Assembly: GCA_903847325.1 (NCBI GenBank)
Contig: CAINDJ010000407.1
Location: 1 to 35,448 of the forward strand
Length of the DNA: 35,448 nt
Origin: an uncultured beta proteobacterium
GTDB lineage: Bacteria > Pseudomonadota > Gammaproteobacteria > Burkholderiales > Burkholderiaceae_B
Direction of reading: 5' to 3'
The translations under genes and the position numbers were made by a program. The notes under the pieces are model-generated. The model worked only from the letters and a program-made list of their open reading frames with translations, did no database searches and was not told the origin of the DNA. This document shows positions 20,092-28,449 of this stretch, piece after piece. Within the stretch, counting starts at the first letter, position 1. Each line of letters begins with the position of its first letter.

Positions 20092-20841
20092 ATGCGTCTG
20101 CAAGGAAAAAAAATAGTTGTCACAGCTGCGGGTCAGGGCATCGGTCGGGCTACTGTACTGGCAATGGCGAAAGAGGGGGCGACTATTTGGGCTACGGATA
20201 TCAACCCCGAGTTGCTCAAGTCTTATGCGGGTGTGCCTAATATTCATACCGCAGTGCTCAATGTCTTGAAAACCGCTGAGGTCGAGGCCTTTGCCAAGCA
20301 GGTTGGCAATATCGATGTGTTGTTTAACTGCGCGGGTTTTGTGCATCAGGGCGATATTCTGAACCTGAGCGAAGCCGACTGGGATTTCAGCATGGATTTG
20401 AATGTTAAGTCCATGTATCGCACGATTCGTGCCTTTGTTCCGGGTATGTTGGCGCAAGGCCATGGCAGTGTGATCAATATGGCGTCTGCTGCATCCAATA
20501 TCAAAGGCGCGCCCAATCGCGTGATTTACAGCGCGTCCAAAGCGGCGGTCATTGGTTTGACCCGCGCCTTGGCGGCCGATTACGTGTCCCGTGGTGTGCG
20601 TTTTAATGCCATTTGCCCCGGTACGATTGAGTCGCCTTCGCTGGGCGATCGTATTCAGGCCGTTTCACAACAAAGTGGCAAAACAGTTGCGCAGGCGCGT
20701 GAGCAGTTCGTCGCACGCCAGCCGATCGGTCGCATTGGCAAAGCCGAAGAAATCGCTTATCTCGCGATTTATCTCGCCTCAGACGAGTCGGCATTTACAA
20801 CAGGTACTTCACAAATTATTGATGGCGGATGGTCGCTGTAA
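20092..20841 (+). CDS. SDR-family dehydrogenase, resembling 2-keto-3-deoxy-L-fuconate/rhamnonate dehydrogenases
   Basis: VTAAGQGIGRATVLAMAKEGATIWATDIN, NCAGFVHQGDIL and YSASKAAVIGLTRALAADYVSRGVRFNAICPGTIESPSL; next gene is an FAH-family hydrolase. Confidence 0.87.
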   Translation: MRLQGKKIVVTAAGQGIGRATVLAMAKEGATIWATDINPELLKSYAGVPNIHTAVLNVLKTAEVEAFAKQVGNIDVLFNCAGFVHQGDILNLSEADWDFSMDLNVKSMYRTIRAFVPGMLAQGHGSVINMASAASNIKGAPNRVIYSASKAAVIGLTRALAADYVSRGVRFNAICPGTIESPSLGDRIQAVSQQSGKTVAQAREQFVARQPIGRIGKAEEIAYLAIYLASDESAFTTGTSQIIDGGWSL

Positions 20842-20865
20842 TTTTTATTCACTCTAGGAGCATGC

Positions 20866-21717
20866 ATGAAACTCGTTCGCTATGGCGCTAAAGGCAAAGA
20901 AAAGCCCGGTCTGATTGATAAAGAAGGCAAACTGCGCGATCTATCGAAAGTCGTCAAAGACATTACCCCGGAGCAGTTCACCACTGCGGGAATGGCTGCA
21001 TTGAAAAAGCTCGATACCAACAAATTGCCCTTGGTCAAAGGCAAGCCACGCTTTGGCGTGCCTTTCTCAGGTGTGGGTAAGTTCCTGGCGATCGGTTTGA
21101 ACTATTCAGATCACGCAGAAGAAGCCGGCATGGCGATCCCCAAAGAACCTATCATGTTCTTTAAGGCCGATACCAGCCTGACAGGCCCTAACGATAAAGT
21201 CATGCTGCCACAAGGCTCGAAAAAATCCGACTGGGAAGTCGAACTCGGAATCGTGATTGGCAAAAAAGCCCGTTATGTCACCAAGAAAGACGCACTCAAA
21301 CACGTAGCAGGTTATTGCGTCGTCAATGACGTATCCGAGCGCGAGTATCAGCTTGAGCGTGGCGGTACCTGGGATAAGGGCAAGGGCTGTGACACGTTTG
21401 GTCCGGTTGGCCCATGGCTTGTGACGAGCGACGAAATCAAGGACCCACAAAATCTCGATATGTGGCTGGACGTAAACGGTAAACGTTTTCAGACAGGCAA
21501 TACAAAGACCATGATTTTTGATGCGGCAACCATCATCAGCTACGTCAGTGAATTCATGACCTTGATGCCTGGCGATATCATCACGACCGGCACACCACCT
21601 GGCGTGGGCATGGGTGTTAAGCCTAAGCCAAGATTCCTGAAAGCAGGCGACGTGATGACACTCGGTATCGAGGGACTGGGTGCGCAGCGCCAGGAAGTTG
21701 TCGCATTTAAAAAATAA
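20866..21717 (+). CDS. Fumarylacetoacetate hydrolase (FAH) family protein, possible 2,4-diketo-3-deoxy-aldonate hydrolase
   Basis: FLAIGLNYSDHAEEAGMAIPKEPIMFFK, DWEVELGIVIGKKA and LMPGDIITTGTPPGVGMG are FAH-family metal and active-site motifs. Confidence 0.92.
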   Translation: MKLVRYGAKGKEKPGLIDKEGKLRDLSKVVKDITPEQFTTAGMAALKKLDTNKLPLVKGKPRFGVPFSGVGKFLAIGLNYSDHAEEAGMAIPKEPIMFFKADTSLTGPNDKVMLPQGSKKSDWEVELGIVIGKKARYVTKKDALKHVAGYCVVNDVSEREYQLERGGTWDKGKGCDTFGPVGPWLVTSDEIKDPQNLDMWLDVNGKRFQTGNTKTMIFDAATIISYVSEFMTLMPGDIITTGTPPGVGMGVKPKPRFLKAGDVMTLGIEGLGAQRQEVVAFKK

Positions 21718-21790
21718 GTTGTCATGAAAATTCACCGGGTAGGGCGAGGAGCCCACCGGTGATTGCTATTTAAAAAATACGGAGGCTCAA

Positions 21791-23533
21791 GTGGCCAAGT
21801 CGAACAAAAAAACTGCTCCGGCTAGTCGCTCGAGTCAATGGTTTGCGCGTAACGATATTTATGGTTTTATCTATCGCAGCTGGACCAAAAACCGCGGCAT
21901 TCCTCATGATCAGTTTGATGGTCGTCCTGTGATCGGTATTTGCAATACCTGGTCGGAGCTGACGCCTTGTAATACTCATCTGAGAGTCTTGGCCGATCAG
22001 GTTAAACAGGGCGTGCTGGAGGCCGGTGGTTTTCCGCTTGAGTTCCCGGTGACCTCGCTGGGCGAAACCTTAGTGCGTCCAACAGCGATGTTGTTACGTA
22101 ATCTCGCCAGTATGGATGTTGAGGAAACGATTCGCGCAAATCCTCTGGATGGTGTGGTGCTGCTGTTTGGTTGCGACAAGACAACTCCTTCACTATTGAT
22201 GGGTGCTTCGAGTGTCAATATCCCGACCATCGGCGTGTCAGGTGGTCCGATGCTCAATGGTAAATATCGTGGCCAGGATATTGGCTCAGGCACCAATACT
22301 TGGTCGATGTCGGAGGATGTACGTGCCGGCAAGATGACAGTCGAAGAATTCCACGAGGCAGAGTCCTGCATGCACCGCTCGCATGGTAGCTGTATGGTGA
22401 TGGGGACAGCCTCAACGATGGCGAGTATGGTCGAGGCGCTCGGTGTCGCCTTGCCTGGTAACGCTGCCTTTCCCGCTGTGGATGCGCGGCGCAACGTGTT
22501 GGCGCGTGAGTCGGGTCGTCGCATCGTGCAGATGGTTAAAGACAACATCACACTCGATAAGATTCTGACACGCCAGGCATTTGAGAATGCGATTCGCACC
22601 AATGCTGCGATTGGTGGTTCGACCAATGCTGTGATTCATTTGATCGCGATTGCGCGTCGTATTGGCGTAGATCTTGGGATTGATGACTGGGATAAATTTG
22701 GGCGTGATGTGCATACATTGCTCAACCTGATGCCAAGTGGCAAATATCTGATGGAAGACTTCTGCTATGCAGGAGGCTTGCCGGTGATCTTGCGCACGCT
22801 TGGTGAGCAGGGTTTGTTGAATAAAAAGGCCTTGACCGTCACGGGCAAAAGCATCTGGGATAACAACAAAAAAGCCGAGTGCTGGAATCGTGATGTCATC
22901 ACGACCTGGGAAAAACCATTCAAGAAAAACACGGGTATCGCTGTACTGCGTGGCAATCTTTGCCCGGATGGCGCGATTATCAAACCATCGGCGGCGACCC
23001 CTAAATTGCTCAAGCATCGGGGTCGTGCAGTGGTGTTCGAGGATATCGAGGATTTCCACAAACGCATCGACAGTCCTCGGCTCGATATCGATGAAAACTG
23101 CATCATGGTGCTTAAGAACTGCGGCCCTAAAGGTTATCCAGGCATGGCAGAGGTGGGCAATATGCCATTGCCACCCAAGATCCTGAAAAAAGGTATCACC
23201 GATATGATCCGTATTTCAGATGCGCGCATGAGTGGTACTGCATACGGCACCGTGGTGTTGCACGTGGCGCCCGAGGCAGCGGCAGGTGGCACGCTCGCCC
23301 TGGTAGAAAATGGCGATATGATCGAACTCGATGTAGCCAAGCGTCGCCTGCATCTGGATGTGAGTGATGAAGTCCTGGCAACGCGTAAGCTCAAATGGAA
23401 AGCGCCCAAGCCACCCCTTGACCGCGGCTATTACAAACTCTATGTCGAGCATGTCAATCAAGCCAACGAAGGTGTTGACTTTGATTTCCTGGTCGGCTGC
23501 AGCGGCAGCGCTGTGCCGCGTGACAATCACTAA
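21791..23533 (+). CDS. IlvD/Edd-family dehydratase (aldonate/pentonate dehydratase-like)
   Basis: GCDKTTPSLLMGASSVNIPTIGVSGGPM, CMHRSHGSCMVMGTASTM and DARMSGTAYGTVVLHVAPEAAAGG are IlvD/Edd Fe-S and active-site motifs. Confidence 0.93.
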   Translation: MAKSNKKTAPASRSSQWFARNDIYGFIYRSWTKNRGIPHDQFDGRPVIGICNTWSELTPCNTHLRVLADQVKQGVLEAGGFPLEFPVTSLGETLVRPTAMLLRNLASMDVEETIRANPLDGVVLLFGCDKTTPSLLMGASSVNIPTIGVSGGPMLNGKYRGQDIGSGTNTWSMSEDVRAGKMTVEEFHEAESCMHRSHGSCMVMGTASTMASMVEALGVALPGNAAFPAVDARRNVLARESGRRIVQMVKDNITLDKILTRQAFENAIRTNAAIGGSTNAVIHLIAIARRIGVDLGIDDWDKFGRDVHTLLNLMPSGKYLMEDFCYAGGLPVILRTLGEQGLLNKKALTVTGKSIWDNNKKAECWNRDVITTWEKPFKKNTGIAVLRGNLCPDGAIIKPSAATPKLLKHRGRAVVFEDIEDFHKRIDSPRLDIDENCIMVLKNCGPKGYPGMAEVGNMPLPPKILKKGITDMIRISDARMSGTAYGTVVLHVAPEAAAGGTLALVENGDMIELDVAKRRLHLDVSDEVLATRKLKWKAPKPPLDRGYYKLYVEHVNQANEGVDFDFLVGCSGSAVPRDNH

Positions 23534-24465
23534 AAAGCGTCGCGTAATACCTCTGCGCAGAGTTTGACCGCTGTGTTCGCCTCTCGCAGAATCCTGCCCA
23601 TCGGCACAAAGCCATGGATCTGCCGTTCAAAGCAGATGTATTGAGTCGGCACACCCGAGGCAGACAGCTTGTCTGCATAGGCACGACCTTCGTCTCGCAG
23701 AGGGTCGTAGCCTGCAGTGATCACCAGGGCGGCAGGCAGATCTGTGTGATCTGTTGCCAGCATGGGTGAGCCGCGCCAGTCTTCGCGCATCCAGGTCTCT
23801 GGCATGTAGTGCCCGTAAAAATAATCCATCGAATCACGTGTCAGCAGATAGCCTTGCGCATTGCTGATCATTGATGCGCTGACTTCGGCTGCATTGGCAA
23901 CAGGGTAGATCAGCAGTTGCAGCACTGGCTTAAAACTTTTGTCTTGTTTGAGTGTCAGCGAGACGACTGCAGCGAGATGTCCTCCTGCGCTATCACCACC
24001 AACGGCGATACGTTTGGGATCAATTTTTAAAGATGCTGCATTGTCATGCACCCATTTAGTCGCAGCGACGCAATCATCCGAAGCCGCAGGGAAAATATGT
24101 TCGGGTGCCAGGCGATAGTGCACGGCAAAAACTGCGCACTGCGCAAGGTTGGCGAGTGTGCGGCAAAGTGTGTCGTGGGTGTCGAGATCGCCAATCACAT
24201 GACCACCACCGTGGTAGTAGACCAGTGCAGGCAATACATCTCCTGTCTTGCTGCCAATCGGACGATAGCAGCGCAGCGGTATGTCCCCCCCTGGCCCCGG
24301 GATCTGTACATCCTTTGACTCTGCGACCTCTGGAGCATCTGGCTGGCTGAAAAAACGCCGCTGTACATAATAGTCGCGCGCGTCTTTTGGTGACAACGTG
24401 TGAGTGGGAGGAATCCCTTTTTCTGCAATCAGATCAATCAGGGCTTTTGCTTGTGGATCGAGCAT
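23530..24465 (-). CDS. Alpha/beta hydrolase, HSL-type esterase
   Basis: YYHGGGHVIGDLDTHD oxyanion motif, VGGDSAGGHLAAV nucleophile elbow, HGFV near the C-terminus. Confidence 0.92.
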   Translation of the reverse strand: MLDPQAKALIDLIAEKGIPPTHTLSPKDARDYYVQRRFFSQPDAPEVAESKDVQIPGPGGDIPLRCYRPIGSKTGDVLPALVYYHGGGHVIGDLDTHDTLCRTLANLAQCAVFAVHYRLAPEHIFPAASDDCVAATKWVHDNAASLKIDPKRIAVGGDSAGGHLAAVVSLTLKQDKSFKPVLQLLIYPVANAAEVSASMISNAQGYLLTRDSMDYFYGHYMPETWMREDWRGSPMLATDHTDLPAALVITAGYDPLRDEGRAYADKLSASGVPTQYICFERQIHGFVPMGRILREANTAVKLCAEVLRDAF

Positions 24466-24633
24466 GGTTTTTTTACCGTGAGAAGTGGATGGTTTGAGGG
24501 TCAGAAAATGTATGTGTTTTGTATACGGGTTATTACTGAGTTTAGATAACTGCTTAACAGCCTATATTCATAGGAGAATACTAGATTAATGATTTAGATA
24601 AAACTATAAAAAATTAACTTGGGGACACAGCAC

Positions 24634-25611
24634 TTGAAGAACAAAATTGCACTCGAAGAACATTTCGCAATCGATCTGACGATTGGGGATTCACAGGTCT
24701 ATGCCAGACCTGAAGTCTGGACGGGATTAAAGTCAAATTTGCTGGATTTTGAACAGCAGCGACTCGACCAGATGGATGAGTGGGGGACAGAATTTTCAAT
24801 CCTTTCTCTAAACTCTCCCGCAGTCCAGGCGATCCCAGAGCCCAGGCGTGCGATCGAGGTGGCACGTCGTGCCAATGACATTCTGGCTGAACAGATCGCA
24901 CGCCACCCTAAACGGTTTGGTGGTTTTGCCGCGGTGCCGTTGCAGGATCCCGAGGCCGCGGCACGCGAACTCGAGCGTTGCGTCAAAGAGCTCGGTTTTC
25001 ATGGATTTCTCGTCAATGGTTTCTCGCAAGTCGAGGGTGCACTCGATGCAGTGGTCTATTACGATGCGCCGCAGTTTGCGGATTTTTGGGCTGCTGCAGC
25101 CAAGCTCGAAAAGCCCTTTTATATGCATCCTCGCGACCCGTTATTGAGTCGTGAGCCGATTTATGAAGGTACGCCATGGTTGACGGGGCCGACGTGGGCG
25201 TTTGCTGCTGAGACGAGCATGCATGCCTTGCGCTTGATGTCCTCGGGGCTGTTCGATAAGCATCCTGCGCTGCAGATGATCCTGGGTCACTTTGGAGAAG
25301 GTATCCCTTTTAATATCTGGCGTATCGATCATATTTTGCGTAAAGGCCGGCGCGGTATGCCTTGTGAAAAAGAGGTAGGCGAATACTTGCGCAGCAATGT
25401 GCACATCACGACCAGTGGTAATTTCCGGACACCGACGCTGCTGTCGACCATGCTTGAGGTCGGTAGCGATCGCATCATGTATTCGGTTGATTATCCTTTT
25501 GAAAAACATGAGCATGCCGCGAGCTGGTTTGATCGCTGCGAAATCAGTGAAAACGATCGTCAGAAAATCGGTCGCGACAACGCATGCAAACTGTTCGGTT
25601 TGTCACTATGA
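24634..25611 (+). CDS. Amidohydrolase-2 (ACMSD) family decarboxylase, gamma-resorcylate-decarboxylase-like
   Basis: TTG start at 24634 with GGGGA at 24621-24625 proposed. KIALEEHFAI, LSLNSPAVQAIPEPRRAIEVARRANDILAE, YMHPRDPL, GPTWAFAAETSMHALRLMSSGLFDKHP, LGHFGEGIPF and SVDYPFE match the gamma-resorcylate decarboxylase pattern and the ACMSD metal ligands. Confidence 0.85.
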   Translation: MKNKIALEEHFAIDLTIGDSQVYARPEVWTGLKSNLLDFEQQRLDQMDEWGTEFSILSLNSPAVQAIPEPRRAIEVARRANDILAEQIARHPKRFGGFAAVPLQDPEAAARELERCVKELGFHGFLVNGFSQVEGALDAVVYYDAPQFADFWAAAAKLEKPFYMHPRDPLLSREPIYEGTPWLTGPTWAFAAETSMHALRLMSSGLFDKHPALQMILGHFGEGIPFNIWRIDHILRKGRRGMPCEKEVGEYLRSNVHITTSGNFRTPTLLSTMLEVGSDRIMYSVDYPFEKHEHAASWFDRCEISENDRQKIGRDNACKLFGLSL

Positions 25612-26960
25612 CACCCGGTGTTGGCGTTAATCAAGTGAATCAGAATGTCGATCAGATTAATGTTGCCGCCATTATTGATAACACCCCATTAAGCGGATTT
25701 CAGACATGGTTGATGGTGTTGATTGGATGTTCGGTCGTCATCGATGGTTTCGATGTGCAGGCGATGGGGTTTGTGGCACCTGCCATCGTTCGTGACTGGG
25801 GGATTAACAAGGCTGCATTAGGTCCGGTGTTTGGTGCGGGGTTGCTCGGTATGCTGATCGGATCTTTGCTCCTCAGTATGCTGGCGGATCGCATCGGTCG
25901 AAGGCCTGTACTTATCGGCGCCACTGTATTTTTTGGTGTTTGCATGTTGCTGACGACCTTGACCACAAATTTGTCCCAGCTCCTGACGATGCGATTGATT
26001 ACCGGCGTGGGGCTCGGTGGCATTATGGCCAACGGTGTCGCGCTGGTCAGCGAGTACAGTCCCAAGCGGCGCCGCGTCTCGCTCATGATGTGGGTGTCCT
26101 GCGGTTTCACCGGAGGGGCAGTGTTAGGCGGTCTGGTCTCAGCGTTACTGATCCCTCTTGGAGGTTGGAAAGCTGTTTTTATTTTTGGTGGCGTCGTGCC
26201 ATTATTGATCGCGGCGCTGATGCTGAGATATTTGCCCGAGTCGATTCAGTTTCTTGTGCTGAAACAAGCAGATCTTTCACGTGCGCACGCATGGCTCAAA
26301 AGCATCGCTCCCCATCTAACGATCAACCGGGACGCGCAGTTCGTCATCAGCGAAACCAAGCAGCAAGGCGCACCGGTGGCCGAGCTTTTTCGCAATGGCA
26401 GGGCGGCCTACACGCTGTTGTTGTGGGGTATCAATTTCACTAACTTACTGAATTTATTTTTCCTCGCAAACTGGCTGCCAACGCTTGCGATTTCCTCTGG
26501 CTACAGTGAATCAACGGCTGTGCTGATTGGGACTTCATTGCAGGTCGGTGGTGTGATGGGTACGGTTGCGATGGGCCCGTTGATTGATCGCTTCGGTTTT
26601 TACAAGATCCTTGTTCCCAGCTTTTTATTAGCTGTCTTTGTGATTGTATTAATGGGGCACACCGGGCTGGCTTTATCCTTTTTATTCGTGGCGGTCGTGA
26701 TCGGTGGATTTTGCATTGTCGGCGGACAGCCTGCTGTCAACGCATTGGCAGCTACCCTTTATCCGACATCATTGCGGGCGACAGGCGTGGGCTGGAGTCT
26801 TGGTGTCGGGCGTGCGGGCTCTATTGTTGGTCCTGTCCTTGCAGGACATCTGATCGGCTTGAAATGGTCAACCGATGCCTTATTCATGGCTGCCGCTGTC
26901 CCCGCATTACTGTCTTGCCTGATGTTGTTCTGGATGAGCAGACTGAATAAGTTGAAATGA
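25608..26960 (+). CDS. MFS transporter, aromatic acid:H+ symporter (AAHS)-like
   Basis: ATGA overlap with the upstream gene; SVVIDGFDVQAMGFVAPAIVRDWG and LLSMLADRIGRRPVLIGA are AAHS-type motifs. Confidence 0.87.
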   Translation: MTPGVGVNQVNQNVDQINVAAIIDNTPLSGFQTWLMVLIGCSVVIDGFDVQAMGFVAPAIVRDWGINKAALGPVFGAGLLGMLIGSLLLSMLADRIGRRPVLIGATVFFGVCMLLTTLTTNLSQLLTMRLITGVGLGGIMANGVALVSEYSPKRRRVSLMMWVSCGFTGGAVLGGLVSALLIPLGGWKAVFIFGGVVPLLIAALMLRYLPESIQFLVLKQADLSRAHAWLKSIAPHLTINRDAQFVISETKQQGAPVAELFRNGRAAYTLLLWGINFTNLLNLFFLANWLPTLAISSGYSESTAVLIGTSLQVGGVMGTVAMGPLIDRFGFYKILVPSFLLAVFVIVLMGHTGLALSFLFVAVVIGGFCIVGGQPAVNALAATLYPTSLRATGVGWSLGVGRAGSIVGPVLAGHLIGLKWSTDALFMAAAVPALLSCLMLFWMSRLNKLK

Positions 26961-27030
26961 GTTGATAGCGTTTAGAAAGTGCATTGTGCAGGTTTGTAGG
27001 TATAAAAATTAAACTTCATCAAAAAGGAAA

Positions 27031-27420
27031 ATGACAATGAATAATCGTAATGTGTATGTGTTGGCCAAAGCATTAATCGGTCTGATTTTCTTGGTCGCCG
27101 GTATTCGTAAAATTATGTATTTTGCCGCGACCGCTGGCTATTTTGCCAAGCTTGGCATGCCTATGCCAGAAATCGTATTGAGCTTAACAATCGCCCTGGA
27201 AATCGGTGGTGCGATATTGTTGGTGATAGGCTGGCAAACCAGATTGGTTGCTATGGTGCTGGGTGTGTTTACATTGGCTGCTGCGGTATTGGGCCATCCG
27301 TTTTGGGCTGCGGATGCAGCTAACTACCAAAATCAGCTGAACCACTTCCTGAAAAACATTGCGATGGTCGGTGGTTTTCTGTTGCTTGCGATTGAGTCGG
27401 GATCACAGTCACGCAAGTAA
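27031..27420 (+). CDS. DoxX-family membrane protein
   Basis: LIGLIFLVAGIRKIMYFAATAGYFAKLGMP...LEIGGAILLVIGWQTR is DoxX-like. Confidence 0.88.
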   Translation: MTMNNRNVYVLAKALIGLIFLVAGIRKIMYFAATAGYFAKLGMPMPEIVLSLTIALEIGGAILLVIGWQTRLVAMVLGVFTLAAAVLGHPFWAADAANYQNQLNHFLKNIAMVGGFLLLAIESGSQSRK

Positions 27421-27466
27421 TTTTCAATACGCGCTATACGTTTAATCGTGCGATACGTCTAAAGTA

Positions 27467-27508
27467 AATCGCCCGCGTGGGGTCAGCGCTTCACGCGGGC
27501 GATTTTCA
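27467..27508. terminator. GC-rich hairpin between convergent genes, probable terminator
   Basis: AATCGCCCGCGTG...CACGCGGGCGATT, a perfect 13-bp stem with a 12-nt loop, ending in a short T run (ATTTTCATT). Confidence 0.75.
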
Positions 27509-27561
27509 TTTGGCCAAAGCGTGATGCGTCACGCGATGAGTGATGCATGAATAAGTTTGAA

Positions 27562-28434
27562 TTATGCTTTCCTGTTAATGCCGAAGGCGCGTCCTGTCGC
27601 CACAACAGCAAACACTGCTAGAGCAAATCCTATCGTCATCATATCGATGGTTTCACCCAGCAACCAGGCTGAGAAGAGGATTGTGATGAATGGCTGTATA
27701 AGCTGAGTCTGACCGACACGTGCAATACCGCCCAGAGCCAGTCCGCGGAACCAGGGTAAAAACCCGAGAAACTGACTCACGAGTGCTGCATATAAAAAAC
27801 CGGTCCACGCAGTCGCTGAGACAGTTGCAAAGACTGGTGAGAACCAGATAACTGGCGCAATATAGAGTGGCAGAGCCATCACTAATGCCCAGGAGATGAC
27901 TTGCAGGCCACCCAATGATTTAGAAAGATAGCCACCCACGGCGTAAGAGGTCGAGCCTGTCACGACCGCGACCAGTAAAGCGAGATCCGCCCAGTGCAGG
28001 GTGCCACTGCCCCTGATGAGCGAGAAAGCGATGACGAGTGCGCTGCCGATCAATGCCATCACCCAAAATCCTACAGAGGGTCGCTCCTTGAATAACAGGG
28101 CGCCAACCGCAGCGGTGGTGAGTGGCATGATGCCAAGCATGACTCCGCCGTGTGATGCATCGACGTGTCCCATGGCTAAGGCGGTAAAAATTGGGAACCC
28201 CAGTCCTACGCCCATTACAACTAACAGCAGGTACCTGAATTCTAGCCAGGTTGGACGGCGGGATTTCGACACGCACAGATAAACACTTGCGAGTGACGCA
28301 GCTAGCAACCCGCGGCCAGTGCCGATAAACAAAGGATGAAAGGACTCCAGTGCCATGCGCGTTGCAGGCAAGGTCAAACTAAACAGCGTGACTGCAGAGA
28401 GGCCTAAGAGCATGCCTTTTGTTTCTGGTTTCAT
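27562..28434 (-). CDS. EamA/DMT-family transporter
   Basis: Ten-helix-type hydrophobic protein; VDASHGGVMLGIMPLTTAAVGALLFKERPSVGFWVMALIGSALV is EamA-like. Start MKPETK preferred. Confidence 0.85.
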   Translation of the reverse strand: MKPETKGMLLGLSAVTLFSLTLPATRMALESFHPLFIGTGRGLLAASLASVYLCVSKSRRPTWLEFRYLLLVVMGVGLGFPIFTALAMGHVDASHGGVMLGIMPLTTAAVGALLFKERPSVGFWVMALIGSALVIAFSLIRGSGTLHWADLALLVAVVTGSTSYAVGGYLSKSLGGLQVISWALVMALPLYIAPVIWFSPVFATVSATAWTGFLYAALVSQFLGFLPWFRGLALGGIARVGQTQLIQPFITILFSAWLLGETIDMMTIGFALAVFAVVATGRAFGINRKA

Positions 28435-28449
28435 TCGCGAAGGCAAGGT

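Noticed and set aside
22412-23059. 215-aa minus-strand ORF inside the IlvD/Edd gene (also 21997-22626)
   Set aside because: Antisense to a clear dehydratase; no recognisable family; typical shadow ORF of moderately GC-rich coding sequence.
10322-23533. Sulfoquinovose (sulfo-ED) operon
   Set aside because: SDR, IlvD/Edd and GntR genes are suggestive, but there is no KDSG aldolase, lactonase or sulfoquinovosidase in the locus, and an FAH hydrolase is present instead; kept only as an analogy for the hydroxyacid module.
27510-27550. Repeated GTGATGC/GCGTCACGC motifs downstream of doxX as a repeat element
   Set aside because: Too short and few copies to call a repeat family; no CRISPR-like periodicity anywhere in the window.
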